Part shown: piece by piece, positions 42,673 through 52,165 of the stretch | Layout: each line of letters begins with the position of its first letter | How positions within the stretch are numbered: position 1 is the stretch's first letter | Source: JALHSW01 sp963720675 | GTDB lineage: Bacteria > Actinomycetota > Acidimicrobiia > IMCC26256 > PALSA-555 | Length of the DNA stretch: 64,000 nucleotides | Assembly: GCA_963720675.1 (NCBI GenBank) | Contig: CAVRGH010000010.1 | Coordinates: 2,294,001 to 2,358,000 of the forward strand | Reading direction: 5' to 3' | Notes under the pieces: model-generated | What the model saw: the letters and a program-made list of their open reading frames with translations, nothing else | Databases searched by the model: none | Told to the model about the DNA's origin: nothing | Translations under genes and position numbers: made by a program

Positions 42673-43512
42673 CTACGTCGTCGACGTGGTGGTCGGGGTC
42701 GGCGCGAGGGACGAGTCGATCTCGGAGTCGTCGGCGAGCGTGAAGATCGTCAGGGGATCGATCGTCGTGAAGTCGATGCCGGCGAGGGTGTCGCGCTCGT
42801 AGACGAGCCGGATCACGCGATTCGGTTCGCCCGTGTCGGGGTCGGGCAGGGTCGCCCGGAGCACGACCGGTCCGTCACCCGGCAGGTTCGCAGCCTGGAT
42901 GACCTGGAGCAGCGTGAAGGCGTCGAGGCGCGCCTGCACACGCTGCTCCTCGGTGGTCAGGGTGTCGTCGAGCTTCCACGTGACCCGCACCCGCTCGCCC
43001 GCGTCGTCGGGCACGAACTTCAGCTGTACCCGCTCGGGTGTGCCCGGATCGGGCGCGACGCCGCCATTGAGTGCGGTCTCGAGCGCGGTGTTGAGCTCGG
43101 CCTCACCTTCGGGACGCGTCGTCGAGGTGGTGGTGCTCCCGCCGGGATGGGTGGTCGACGTCGTCGTGCTCGGGCTCGTGGTCGGCGCGACGGTCGGCGG
43201 GGTGGTGGGCGGCGAGGTCGGCGGGGTGGTGGGCGGGATCACGATCACGGTCGGCGGGCTCGTCGGCGGCGCAGTGGGGGGCACCGTCACCGGCGGCAGC
43301 GGCAGCGTCGTCGTGCTCGTGGAGGTCGAGGTGCTGGAGGTCGACGAGCTGCTCGTCGACGTGCGGTCGGGGACCTTGACGCTGGTGGTCTCGTCGCCGT
43401 TGTTGCCGCTCGACACCGCGAACGCGATCCCGACGAGCACCAGCACGCCTGCGATCGCGGCGCCCCCGATCGTCAGGGCTCGCTTCAGCTCCGGATCCAT
43501 CGGTTCGGCCAC
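42673..43512 (-). CDS. membrane-anchored protein with Ser/Thr/Pro linker and C-terminal sporulation/GerMN-like domain of unknown function
   Basis: A 279-residue protein. A short cytoplasmic tail (MDPELKRAL) precedes one transmembrane helix, IGGAAIAGVLVLVGIAFAVSS. Then comes an extracytoplasmic linker of about 90 residues made almost only of S, T and P (TSTSSSSTSSTSTSTSTTT, PPTVIVIPPTTPPTSPP), typical of wall-spanning spacers. The C-terminal domain (ALETALNGGVAPD, then VRVTWKLDDTLTTEEQRVQARLDAFTLLQVIQAAN and VVLRATLPDPDTGEPNRVIRLVYERDTLAGIDF) is not one I can name with confidence; the GerMN label in the call is only a weak resemblance. It could be a cell-envelope sensor. The start is ATG 43512 or 43500. 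Convergent with the HNH gene. Confidence 0.65.
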   Translation of the reverse strand: MAEPMDPELKRALTIGGAAIAGVLVLVGIAFAVSSGNNGDETTSVKVPDRTSTSSSSTSSTSTSTSTTTLPLPPVTVPPTAPPTSPPTVIVIPPTTPPTSPPTTPPTVAPTTSPSTTTSTTHPGGSTTTSTTRPEGEAELNTALETALNGGVAPDPGTPERVQLKFVPDDAGERVRVTWKLDDTLTTEEQRVQARLDAFTLLQVIQAANLPGDGPVVLRATLPDPDTGEPNRVIRLVYERDTLAGIDFTTIDPLTIFTLADDSEIDSSLAPTPTTTSTT

Positions 43513-43673
43513 ACCGCGACGCTACCGATCCCGACGGCCGATCCGGCGTCACTCCGCCGCGGCCCGCCCGAGCCCGGGCGCAGGCCGGGTCCCCCGGAGT
43601 TGTTACGGTGGGCACCGGAGCGCCGGGAAGCCTGGTCGGCACACTCATTCGACGCGACCAGAGAGCAGTGCCC

Positions 43674-44882
43674 ATGCCCCGCCGCCACGTCCGCTCCCAG
43701 CGAGTCGGGCGCTACCTCCCGCCCTTCGGGAACGAGTTCATCTCGGTCGAGGCCCTCTCGGGCATCGTCCTCTTCGCTGCCGCGATCGTGGCGCTGGTGT
43801 GGGCGAACGCCGATCCCGCGTCCTACGCGGACGTGTGGGGCACGGAGCTCACGATCGGCGCCGGTTCCGCGTCGATCACGCTCTCCCTGGCCGCATGGAT
43901 CAACGACGGTCTCATGACCATCTTCTTCTTCGTCGTGGGGCTCGAGATCAAGCGCGAGCTCGTCGACGGAGAGCTGAGCGACCACCGCAACGCCGTGCTC
44001 CCCGTGCTCGCGGCGCTGGGCGGCATGATCCTGCCCGCGGCGATCTTCCTGGCGCTCAACGCGGGCGGGGCCGGGGCGGACGGGTGGGGCATCCCCATGG
44101 CCACCGACATCGCGTTCTCGCTCGGGGTCCTCGCCCTCCTCGGCTCGCGGGTGTCGTCCGGGGTGAAGCTCTTCCTGCTGACGCTCGCGATCGTCGACGA
44201 CATCGGCGCCATCATCGTCATCGCGCTCTTCTACACCTCGGACCTCGCGCCCGAGTGGTTCCTCGGCGCCGCGTTGGCCACGCTCCTCGTGGTCGCGATG
44301 CGCCGGCTGGGCGTTGCGCACCCGGCGTGGTACCTCATCCCCGGCCTCCTGCTCTGGGTCTCGCTCCATGAGTCCGGGGTGCACGCGACGATCGCCGGCG
44401 TGCTCCTGGGTCTGCTCACCCCGGTCGTGCTGCCCGGCGGGGCGCGACCGGCCGAGCGGCTCGAACACGGGCTGCACCCCTGGTCGAGCTTCCTCGTCGT
44501 CCCGCTGTTCGCACTCGCGAACACCGGCGTGCTGCTCGGCGTCGACGCCATCGAGCGCTCGGGTGAGAGCGCGGTGACCTGGGGGATCGCCCTCGGCCTC
44601 GTCGTCGGCAAGACCGTGGGGATCACCGCGCTCACCTTGCTCGGCATCCGCCTCGGCCTGGGCCGTCTCCCCGAGGGGATGCGTCGACTGCAGGTCGTCG
44701 GCGTCGCCGCGGTGGCCGGCATCGGGTTCACCGTCTCGCTGTTCGTCGCCGACCTCTCGTTCACCGGTGGTCTGCTCGCCGACGCGAAGATCGGGATCCT
44801 CGGCGCCTCGATCGTCGCGGGGATCCTCGGCGCCTCGATCCTGCGGATCGTCCGACCCTTGGCCCAGGACGGGGACTCGTAG
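43674..44882 (+). CDS. nhaA: Na+/H+ antiporter NhaA
   Basis: A 402-residue secondary antiporter of the inner membrane exchanging Na+ or Li+ for H+. The key acidic residues are present: Asp145 in PMATDIAFSLG, and the pair Asp175-Asp176 in AIVDDIGAIIVIALFY. FFFVVGLEIKRELVDGEL and the GVHATIAGVLLGLLTP unwound-helix region are canonical. About 12 helices follow the known fold. The ATG at 43674 gives MPRRHVRSQR and the normal FISVEALSGIVLF start; a GTG two codons earlier is possible. Likely a role in pH and sodium homeostasis. Confidence 0.95.
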   Translation: MPRRHVRSQRVGRYLPPFGNEFISVEALSGIVLFAAAIVALVWANADPASYADVWGTELTIGAGSASITLSLAAWINDGLMTIFFFVVGLEIKRELVDGELSDHRNAVLPVLAALGGMILPAAIFLALNAGGAGADGWGIPMATDIAFSLGVLALLGSRVSSGVKLFLLTLAIVDDIGAIIVIALFYTSDLAPEWFLGAALATLLVVAMRRLGVAHPAWYLIPGLLLWVSLHESGVHATIAGVLLGLLTPVVLPGGARPAERLEHGLHPWSSFLVVPLFALANTGVLLGVDAIERSGESAVTWGIALGLVVGKTVGITALTLLGIRLGLGRLPEGMRRLQVVGVAAVAGIGFTVSLFVADLSFTGGLLADAKIGILGASIVAGILGASILRIVRPLAQDGDS

Positions 44883-44884
44883 CC

Positions 44885-45208
44885 GTGCGAATCGTCGCAC
44901 TGGTCGGTGACCTCATGGACCGCAGCCGCCTCACCGCAGCCGTCCCCGACGCGACCTTCGTCGCCGACGCGTCCGCGGCCGCCGGAGCCGACGTCGTCGT
45001 GATCGACCTCGCCCGGAACGCAGGCGCCGTCACCACGATCCGCGCGTCCACGCCCGGCGCCTGGATCGTCGCCTACGGGTCCCACGTCGACGAGGCGGTG
45101 CTCGCGGCCGCAACGAGCGACGGTGCCGACCGCGTCCTGCCCCGGTCCCGGTTCTTCCGGGACCCGGCGGCTGCGGTGGCGCCGGGCGACCAGGGCGTGC
45201 CAGCCTGA
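44885..45208 (+). CDS. small receiver-like protein of unknown function
   Basis: A 107-residue protein beginning two bases after the nhaA stop (GTG at 44885), so probably co-transcribed. MRIVALVGDLMDRSRL, ADVVVIDLARN and GADRVLPRSRFF resemble the beta strands and Asp position of response-regulator receiver folds, but the second acidic pocket (DD) is missing, so phosphorylation is doubtful. The Ala-rich composition fits small actinobacterial conserved proteins. I do not recognise the family. Confidence 0.6.
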   Translation: MRIVALVGDLMDRSRLTAAVPDATFVADASAAAGADVVVIDLARNAGAVTTIRASTPGAWIVAYGSHVDEAVLAAATSDGADRVLPRSRFFRDPAAAVAPGDQGVPA

Positions 45209-45258
45209 GCAACCACGGCCAGGAGTAACTCCGATCCCTCGGCCGAGGTCCGACCCTC

Positions 45259-46900
45259 ATGACTTCCGTCCTCACGCGTGTCGAGCACGCAGCCACCGGC
45301 CCCGGCACCGTGACGTTCCTCGGTTCCGCCGGAGCCGAGGGTCGTGAGCCCGTCACCTGGGCGCAGCTCCACGAAGACGCCCAGGGCATGGCCGCCGCGC
45401 TCCAGGCCCGCGGCGTCGGGCCGGGTGTCCATGTCGCGCTGCTCGGTCCGACGACCCGCGCGCTCGTCACCGCCATCCAGGCCACGTGGCTGGCCGGAGG
45501 CACGCTCGTGTGCCTCCCGCTCCCGATGCGCCTCGGGTCCATCGAGGAGTTCGTGGCCCAGACCCGCCGACGGATCGCGAACGCGGACGCAGCGCTGGTG
45601 GTCGTCGACCCGGAGCTCGAGCCCTTCCTCACCGTGGAGCCCGGCGACCCGCCGCTCCTGCGCCTCGACGAGCTCGAGGGTCGTCCGGCGGCGTGGGAGC
45701 GCCCGGCCGACGACGCCGAGCGCCTCGCGATCGTCCAGTTCACGAGCGGCTCCACTGCGGACCCGAAGGGCGTGATGCTGCCGCATCGCTGCCTCCTCGA
45801 GAACATCGACGCGATCGTCGAGGGCGCGGCCCTCGGGAGCGACGACGTCGGCGTCTCCTGGCTGCCGCTGTACCACGACATGGGACTCATCGGCTTGCTG
45901 ATGACGCCGATGCTCACGGGGTTCGACCTGGGGCTCGCGGCGCCGCAGGACTTCCTGGCGTCACCCGGCGACTGGATGCGCTGGGTGGCCTCGGAGGGCG
46001 CCACCATCACCGGTGGGCCGAACTTCTCGTACGCGCTCGCCGCTCGCCGCGCTGCGTCGCCTCGACGGGCTCGACCTGTCCCGCTGGCGGATCGCCCTCA
46101 ACGGCGCGGAGCCGATCGACCCGGCGTCGGTCGAGGCCTTCATCGAGTCCGGCGCGCCGCACGGCCTCGACGGCAAGGCCGCGTTCTGCGTGTACGGCAT
46201 GGCCGAAGCCACCCTCGCGATCTCGTTCCCCGAACCGGGCACGGGAATGTCCGTCGACACCGTCGACCGCGACGCGCTGGAGCACGAGCGGGTCGCAGCA
46301 CCGGCGCCGTCGTCCCCGAATGCACGGCGGCTCCCCCTGCTCGGCCGAACCCTGCGGGGGCTCGAGCTGCGAGTGTGCGACCCGGCGACCGGCGCGCCCC
46401 GCGCCGACCGCGAGGTCGGCGAGCTCGAGCTGCGCGGCACGTCGGTCACACCGGGCTACTACCGCCGCGAGGACGTCACCGCCGCGATGTTCCACGACGA
46501 CTGGCTGCGTACCGGCGACCTCGGCTACCTCGTCGACGGTGAGGTCGTGGTATGCGGCCGCATCAAGGACGTCATCATCGTCGGCGGACGCAACGTGTTT
46601 CCCGAGGAGGTCGAGCGGGCGGCCGCGGTCGTCGAGGGGGTGCGCGCCGGCAACGTCATCGCCTTCGGCACTGCCGGGCGCCGCGGCAAGGAAGGCATCG
46701 TCGTCGTGGCCGAGACTCGCGGCGCGACCGCGAAGGAGGTCCACGACGACGTCATCGACCGGGTCTGCGACGCGGTCGGGATCCCCCCGCTCGAGGTCGT
46801 CCTCGTCGAGCCCGGGAGCCTGCCGAAGACGTCCTCGGGCAAGCTCCAGCGATCCGTGTGCCGGGACCAGTACCGGGACGACCGGCTCACCAAGGCCTGA
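45259..46900 (+). CDS. fatty-acyl-AMP ligase (FAAL)-like enzyme, frame break near 46045
   Basis: AMP-forming ligase of the FadD32/FAAL type, about 547 residues. VQFTSGSTADPKGVMLPHRCLLENIDAI, SWLPLYHDMGLIGLLMTPM and GGPNFSYALAAR are characteristic of fatty-acyl-AMP ligases, which pass acyl-AMP to carrier proteins or PKS. The second half (LNGAEPIDPASVEAFIE, CVYGMAEATLAISFPEPG, DDWLRTGDLGYLVDGEVVVCGRIKDVIIVGGRNVFPEEVERAA and LPKTSSGKLQRS) follows in another frame after about 46045, where a single-base change in GC-rich sequence is needed. No PKS is adjacent. It starts at ATG 45259. Confidence 0.85.
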
Positions 46901-47013
46901 TCCAGCCCACCCCAGCCCAACCCGGTGGCCGGTTCCCGGGGCCGGGAGCCCCCCGCACGACGTCCGGGGCGCCCGTCGGTCAGAATGGTGCTCCGCCGCC
47001 GCACCGCGAGGCC

Positions 47014-48591
47014 ATGGACACCGTCAGCAACCCCGTCACTCCCACGGACGCCCGGGCGAACGCCGCCGTCGGCGCCTCCGCTCCGGAGATCGTCCAGCAG
47101 GATCGCAGCCGTCGTCGGCGCGACCTGCTGCGTCTCGGGCTCGTGATCCTCGTGCTCGCGGGCGCGCTCCGGCTCCCCGCCTTCTTCGTCGACGTCTTCA
47201 ACTCCGACGAGACGTTCCTCGCGACCCAGGCCCAGGTGATCCGCGAGGGCGGCAACCTCTACGAGGAGGCGGCCGACCGCAAGCCGCCGCTCGTTCCCTA
47301 TGTCTACGCCGGGGCGTTCGACCTCTTCGGCACGACCGAGCTGTGGTCGGTGCGGGTGTTCGCGATGCTCGCCGCCGCGCTGACCGCGTTCCTGCTCGCG
47401 ATCGAAGCCCGCCGACGGTACGGGCGCCGCGCCGCGTGGGCCGCAGGCCTGCTCTGCGTGTTCGCGCTCGTCGCGTTCGCGCCCCAGGACGGACAGGCCG
47501 CGAACTTCGAGATCTTCATGCTCCCGGCGATGACCGCCGCGGTGCTCCTCGCGCGGCGTGGGCGCGCGGTGTCCGCCGGCGCCGCCGTCGCGATCGCGAC
47601 GCTCGCCAAACAGACCGGCGCCGCCACGCTGCTCCCCGTCCTCTACCTCGTGTGGCGGGCGCGAGGCCGGCGCGGCGTCACCGACGCGCTCGGTGGATTC
47701 GGGGTGCCGTTGGCACTCGTCGCGCTCGCGCTCGGCCCCGGCCAGCTCCTGTACTGGACCGTGCTGGGCAACGGCTCGTACGTCAGCGTGCAGACGGCCT
47801 CGACGTACGTGCTGTCGTCGTTCGTGCTCATGTCGCTCGGGTGGGTGGCATGCAACCTCCCGATCGTGTGGCGACTCCCGGTCGCGTGGCGCGACCGCCG
47901 AGATCGAGTGCGCGACGGTCTGACCGACTACGACCTCTGGCTCTGGCTGGCCTCCGCGGTGATCTCGGTCATGGTCGGCTTGCGCTTCTTCGGCCACTAC
48001 TACCTGCAGCTGGTGCCCCCGCTCGTGCTCCTCACCGCAGGCGCGCTCTCGCGCGGCACCAAGCGGATCGCGATCGGGACCGTCGTCTTCGCGGCGGTCG
48101 CGGCAATCGCGTTCTCGGCCGCCGGGTACTTCATCCGACCCTTCGATCCCGAGCCCGACTACCAGTCCGTGAGCAAGTACCTGGCCGCGCACGTCGACCG
48201 CGGTGACCGGGTCCTGGTGTGGGGCAGCGTGCCCGAGATCTACTGGGCCTCCGGCATCGCGCCCGGCCACCCGCTTCGTCACGACCACCGGCGTTCCTCG
48301 CCGGTGGCGAACCCGGGCCGGCCGGCCGAGGACGCGGCGCCGGAGGAGAGCCAGCCCCGAGGTGTGGGACTGGTTCTTCGAGGACCTCGCCGCGCATCCG
48401 CCGCGCTACATCGTCGACACCGCGCCCGCGCAGATCCGCGGCGCGCAATTCGACCCCGATCGAGCGCTTCCCCAGGCTCGAGTCGCTCGTGCAGTCGGAC
48501 TACTCCTACGTCGCCTCGATCGACGGCATCGCCGTCTACGAGCGCAAGGTCGTCCCGCCGGCCTCCCCCTTCGGCGGCGTTGGGAGGCTGA
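47014..48591 (+). CDS. GT39-type membrane glycosyltransferase-like protein, multiple frame breaks at 3' end
   Basis: A polytopic membrane protein with glycosyltransferase-39 (ArnT/PMT) features. The first helix LLRLGLVILVLAGALRLPAFF is followed by DVFNSDETFLATQAQVIREGGNLYEEAADRKPPLVPYVY, whose acidic DE pair and RKPPL are the family's catalytic loop. Many helices follow (VRVFAMLAAALTAFLLAI, TDYDLWLWLASAVISVMVGLRFFGHYYLQLVPP), then VLVWGSVPEIYWASGI. Between about 48270 and 48480 at least four frame changes are needed to read FVTTTG, FLAGGEPGPAGRG, EVWDWFFEDLAAHPPRYIVDT and SYVASIDGIAVYERK. The C-terminus near 48591 is therefore approximate. Probably transfers a lipid-linked sugar outside the membrane. 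Confidence 0.8.
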   Translation: MDTVSNPVTPTDARANAAVGASAPEIVQQDRSRRRRDLLRLGLVILVLAGALRLPAFFVDVFNSDETFLATQAQVIREGGNLYEEAADRKPPLVPYVYAGAFDLFGTTELWSVRVFAMLAAALTAFLLAIEARRRYGRRAAWAAGLLCVFALVAFAPQDGQAANFEIFMLPAMTAAVLLARRGRAVSAGAAVAIATLAKQTGAATLLPVLYLVWRARGRRGVTDALGGFGVPLALVALALGPGQLLYWTVLGNGSYVSVQTASTYVLSSFVLMSLGWVACNLPIVWRLPVAWRDRRDRVRDGLTDYDLWLWLASAVISVMVGLRFFGHYYLQLVPPLVLLTAGALSRGTKRIAIGTVVFAAVAAIAFSAAGYFIRPFDPEPDYQSVSKYLAAHVDRGDRVLVWGSVPEIYWASGIAPGHPLRHDHRRSSPVANPGRPAEDAAPEESQPRGVGLVLRGPRRASAALHRRHRARADPRRAIRPRSSASPGSSRSCSRTTPTSPRSTASPSTSARSSRRPPPSAALGG

Positions 48592-48641
48592 GGCACCCCG
48601 ACGGTCACCGAGCCTGCCAACGCAGCCGGTCGGGGTTCGGG

Positions 48642-49367
48642 TCAGACCAGCGGCCACGGGACGGCGTGGTACCCGGTGTCGGGTTCCGGGAACCGGCCCT
48701 CGCGCAGCAGGTCGGCGGCGCGCATCCCGACCGCCGCGAGCTCGTCGGGTGCGAGCAGCGCCGAGAGACGACGCCCGACCGGACCGTCGTCGAGCGCGGC
48801 GACCACGGCACAGACGGCATCGATCAGTGCGGGCGGGAGCGGCTCGCCTGCGAAGTCCCAGATGACGGTGCGCAGCTTCCAGTGGGGGTGGAAGGTGAGT
48901 CCGTGGTCGATGCCGACGATCAGGTCGTTGGTCTGGTCGTGGAGGCAGTGCCCACCCTTGCGGTCGGTGTTGTTCGCGAGGATGTCGAAGACCGCGAACT
49001 CTCGGAAGCGGTCCTCGTGCCCCTCGAGGAGCGTGAAGTAGTGCTCCTCGGGATCGTGGTCGACGAAGCGCTGCACGGCGCCCGCACCGAGGGGTCCGTC
49101 GTCGCGGAGCACCGTGACGGGGACCAGGCCCCACCCCAACCCCGACGACAGCTCGTAGGCCGCGACCTCGCGGTGGCAGAGCGTGCCGTCGGGGAAGTCC
49201 CAGAGCGGCCGCTCCCCGCGTCGCGGCTTGTACACCGCCGGGATCGTCACGTCGTCGGCGTGGGCTTCGACGAGGAACGTCGCGTTCGACGAGTAGCGCA
49301 TGCGCCCGAGGACCTCGAGGTCCCCCTGCGTGAGGACCTCGGCGATCTGCTCGGGCGTCAGTTCCAC
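48642..49367 (-). CDS. SCO1664-family protein (PI3/4-kinase-like fold)
   Basis: A protein of about 241 residues of the SCO1664 group, which has a distant phosphatidylinositol-kinase-like fold. MRYSSNATFLVEA, IPAVYKPRRGERPLWDFPDGTLCHREVAAYELS, WGLVPVTVLRDDGPLG, FDILANNTDRKGGHCLHD (catalytic-loop-like N-N-T-D-R-K) and VGIDHGLTFHPHWKLRTVIWDFAGEPL are highly conserved. Genes for this protein, DUF3090 and a histidine phosphatase form a trio in many actinobacteria; as I recall they often neighbour mshC, which I do not see here. The GTG at 49367 overlaps the end of the DUF3090 gene. Biochemical function not established. Confidence 0.88.
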   Translation of the reverse strand: MELTPEQIAEVLTQGDLEVLGRMRYSSNATFLVEAHADDVTIPAVYKPRRGERPLWDFPDGTLCHREVAAYELSSGLGWGLVPVTVLRDDGPLGAGAVQRFVDHDPEEHYFTLLEGHEDRFREFAVFDILANNTDRKGGHCLHDQTNDLIVGIDHGLTFHPHWKLRTVIWDFAGEPLPPALIDAVCAVVAALDDGPVGRRLSALLAPDELAAVGMRAADLLREGRFPEPDTGYHAVPWPLV

Positions 49368-49915
49368 CGCGGGCAACGGTGTCCGGCCGGGTCCATCGGC
49401 ATCCCGCACAACGAGCACGGCGGACGGCCGCCCGCGACGACCGTCGTGCCCCGTGACGCCATCGCGCGCACCTGCGGACGCGTCGCGTAGATCCGCGCCA
49501 CGTAGCCCGGCTCTTCGTCGTCGACGACGTCGGCCACACCGAACTCGGTGTCGGCGACCTCTTCGCCGTCGTCGTCGGAGGCGGCGTGCTCCCGCAGCTC
49601 GATCAGGACCAGCTCGCGCTCGGGGTCGAAGCCGAGCCCGATCAGCCGGGCGCGGAACAGCGGCACCGTGGGCTCCTGGAGCTCGGCGGCCGCATCGGGC
49701 AGCGTCACCGCGACCTCGGGGTACTCGTCCGCCAGGCGGTCGAGGAACGCGACCGCCTCGGTGGCGAGCAGCGCGATCTGCTCCTTCTCGACGAGGACGG
49801 TGAGCTGACTCGACGCGTTCCGAGCCTGGAGGTAGAAGACCCGCGAGCCCGGCTCCCCGACCGCGCCGGCTCCCAGCCCCTCGACCTCGTCGAGCTCGAT
49901 CTCGGGCTCGGTCAT
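49358..49915 (-). CDS. DUF3090 family protein
   Basis: A 185-residue protein of the DUF3090 family. VGEPGSRVFYLQARNASSQLTVLVEKEQIALLA, LRADEYPEV-like (here LADEYPEVAV), FRARLIGLGFDPERELVLIELREH and VRAMASRGTTVVAGGRPPCSLCGMPMDPAGHRCPRWN are the family's signatures. The last stretch has a treble-clef-like C-x-x-C with a terminal H/C that could bind zinc. It overlaps the histidine phosphatase upstream (4 bp) and the SCO1664-type gene downstream (10 bp). Function unknown, but conserved with these partners. Confidence 0.92.
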   Translation of the reverse strand: MTEPEIELDEVEGLGAGAVGEPGSRVFYLQARNASSQLTVLVEKEQIALLATEAVAFLDRLADEYPEVAVTLPDAAAELQEPTVPLFRARLIGLGFDPERELVLIELREHAASDDDGEEVADTEFGVADVVDDEEPGYVARIYATRPQVRAMASRGTTVVAGGRPPCSLCGMPMDPAGHRCPRWN

Positions 49916-50648
49916 GATCCACCGTCCGGTGCATCGGCGCCAGGACCGGCGTCAGCGGGCGGGGCGGGTGGCCGCAGCTCGTCGAGTGAACCGGTGTCGT
50001 TGCACTTGACCATCGCGACGCCGTGCCCACCGAACTCGAAGGCGGTGACGGACGCGGGCGAGACCACGATCCGCTGGAACAGGTCGAGGTGAACACCGGT
50101 GTACTGCGCGATCGCGGCCTTGATGGGGTCGGCGTGGGACACCACCACGACCAGCTCGCCCGGGTGGTCGGCGACGACCGCGTCGAGCGTCGCGATCATT
50201 CGGATCTGCATCGCGGCGAGCGCCTCACCGCCCGGGAAGGACGCGCGCGACGGCGTGCGCTGCACGACCCGCCAGAGGTCCGTCTTCGCGAGGTCGGCGA
50301 TCTTCTGCCCGGTCCAGTCGCCGTAGTCGGCCTCCAACACGCCGTCGAGCCGTCGCACCTCGAGGCCGTGGTGCACCGCAACCGCCTGCGCGGTCTGCGT
50401 GGTGCGCTCGATCGGGCTGGCGTACACCGCAGCGACCGGGAGCTCGGAGAGGCGCTTCCCGAGGGCATCGGCTTGGGCGCGGCCCTCCTCGCTCAGGTCG
50501 ATCCCGGGAGCCCGCCCCGAGAGGAGCGGGCCGGTCTGGGCGGTGACCGCGTGACGAGCGAGGAGCAGCCGCGTCGCGGGCGTCGCCGGGCGGGCACGGG
50601 TGGCACGGCCCCGTCCTCGGTGGCAGCCGGCGCAGCGGTGTCGGTCAT
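49912..50648 (-). CDS. histidine phosphatase family protein (MSMEG_4193 type), frame break near 50590
   Basis: Phosphoglycerate-mutase-like phosphatase. The catalytic RH is in LLLARHAVTAQTGPLLSGRAPG, PIERTTQTAQAVA supplies the second phosphate-binding Arg, VSHADPIKAAIAQYTG the second catalytic His, and LEADYGDWTGQKIADL the donor region. It matches the actinobacterial MSMEG_4193-like group that travels with DUF3090 and SCO1664-like genes. The likely N-terminus is ATG 50648 (MTDTAAPAATEDG), in another frame from the core, joined by a one-base change near 50590. Without it a TTG start at 50652 reads straight through a probably wrong frame. Substrate unknown. Confidence 0.85.
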
Positions 50649-50693
50649 GCAATCGATGGTACCGGCGGGTCCGGCGCCTACGATCAGCGGCCC

Positions 50694-51161
50694 ATGCCCG
50701 ACGCGCCCGTGAGCCTCACCCCGCAGGGACCACCCGAGACCGTCCTCGACCTCGAGCCGAGCGCGTCGCTCGACGCGCTCGCGGCCGCGCTCTCGGCGCC
50801 CCCCGCGCAGCGGCGCGACGCGATCGCCGACGTCGTGGCCCGCTGGCCCCGGTTCCTCGACGGCTGGGCCCAGCTCGGGCTCCACGCCCGCGACGACACC
50901 GAGGCGTACGCGGCCTTCCGGGTCGGCTACCACCGTGGGCTCGACCGGCTCCGTCAGAACGGCTGGCGCGGCTCCGGCTACGTCCGGTGGGAGCACCCGG
51001 AGAACCGGGGGTTCTTGCGCTCCCTCGCCGGGCTGCGCCGCAGCGCCGGCGCCATCGGCGAGGCCGACGAGGAGCAGCGGTGCGCCGATTTCCTGCACCA
51101 GCTGGACCCGGGATGGGATCGCGTGGAAGCCGTTGCGATGGCCGACCGTGAGGCGCCGTAG
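50694..51161 (+). CDS. DUF3151 family protein
   Basis: A 155-residue protein. PPETVLDLEPSASLDALAAAL, ADVVARWPRFLDGWAQLGLHARDDTEAYAAFRVGYHRGLDRLRQNGWRGSGYVRW and FLHQLDPGWDR match the DUF3151 family of actinobacteria. The middle helices have a TPR-like look (WAQLG....EAYAAFRVGYHRGLD). Function unknown. The ATG at 50694 lies 45 bp from the divergent histidine phosphatase start, so a bidirectional promoter is probable. gmd follows 11 bp downstream. Confidence 0.87.
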   Translation: MPDAPVSLTPQGPPETVLDLEPSASLDALAAALSAPPAQRRDAIADVVARWPRFLDGWAQLGLHARDDTEAYAAFRVGYHRGLDRLRQNGWRGSGYVRWEHPENRGFLRSLAGLRRSAGAIGEADEEQRCADFLHQLDPGWDRVEAVAMADREAP

Positions 51162-51172
51162 GATCGGCGCCC

Positions 51173-52165
51173 ATGAAACGAGCACTGGTCACCGGCATCA
51201 CCGGTCAGGACGGCCGGCACATGTCGGAGTTCCTGACCGGCAAGGGGTATCAGGTCTTCGGCCTGGTGCGCGGTCAGAACAACCCGAAGGCCAAGCTCGT
51301 CCTCGACGAGAACCCGGCGCTGGAGGTCGTCGACGGCGACCTGCGTGACCTCTCGTCGCTCATCGCGGCGGTCGAGCAGGTCCAGCCCGACGAGGTCTAC
51401 AACCTCGGTGCGATGAGCTTCGTGGCCCTCTCGTTCCGCCAGCCCGAGCTGACCGCCGACATCACCGGCCTGGGCGTCCTGCGGATGCTCGAGGCGATCC
51501 GGATCGTCGGTGGGGCCGAGAACAACCCGATCCGCTTCTACCAGGCGTCGTCGTCGGAGATGTTCGGCAAGGTGCGCGAGACGCCGCAGACCGAGAACAC
51601 GCCCTTCCACCCCCGCTCGCCCTACGGGGTCGCGAAGGTCTTCGGACACTCGATGACGGTGAACTACCGCGAGTCCTACGGTCTCCACGCGTCGTCAGGG
51701 ATCTGCTTCAACCACGAGGGTCCGCGCCGGGGCCTGGAGTTCGTGACGCGCAAGATCACGAACGGGATCGCGCGCATCAAGCTCAACCTCCAGGACTCGC
51801 TCACGCTCGGCAACCTGGATGCCGCCCGCGACTGGGGCTACGCGGGCGACTTCGTCGAAGCCATGTACCTCATGCTCCAGCAGGACGAGCCCGACGATTA
51901 CGTCATCGCCACCGGTGAGACGCACACGGTGAAGGAGTTCCTCGAGGTCGCGTTCCGTTGCGCGGAGATCGACGACTGGGAGCGCTACGTGAACCGCGAC
52001 CCGCGCTTCGAGCGCCCGGCCGAGGTCGATCTGCTCATGGGTGACGCGAACAAGGCCAACGAGAAGCTGGGCTGGAAGCGCAAGGTCGCGTTCGAGGACC
52101 TCGTGCGAATGATGTACGAGAACGACCTCGACGAGGAAGCGACGAAGGCCGGGATCGCCCGCTAA
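51173..52165 (+). CDS. gmd: GDP-mannose 4,6-dehydratase
   Basis: Extended SDR enzyme of 330 residues making GDP-4-keto-6-deoxymannose, precursor of GDP-fucose or rhamnose-type sugars. The dinucleotide loop GITGQDG (residues 8-14), SSSEMFG (126-132; catalytic Ser/Glu region) and Y151-x-x-x-K155 (YGVAK) are present. NHEGPRRGLEFVTRKITNGIARI and GNLDAARDWGYAGDFVEAMYLMLQQ are family hallmarks. The ATG at 51173 gives MKRALVTG. No fucose synthase is nearby; the product may feed surface glycans with the GT39-type gene at 47 kb. Confidence 0.95.
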   Translation: MKRALVTGITGQDGRHMSEFLTGKGYQVFGLVRGQNNPKAKLVLDENPALEVVDGDLRDLSSLIAAVEQVQPDEVYNLGAMSFVALSFRQPELTADITGLGVLRMLEAIRIVGGAENNPIRFYQASSSEMFGKVRETPQTENTPFHPRSPYGVAKVFGHSMTVNYRESYGLHASSGICFNHEGPRRGLEFVTRKITNGIARIKLNLQDSLTLGNLDAARDWGYAGDFVEAMYLMLQQDEPDDYVIATGETHTVKEFLEVAFRCAEIDDWERYVNRDPRFERPAEVDLLMGDANKANEKLGWKRKVAFEDLVRMMYENDLDEEATKAGIAR

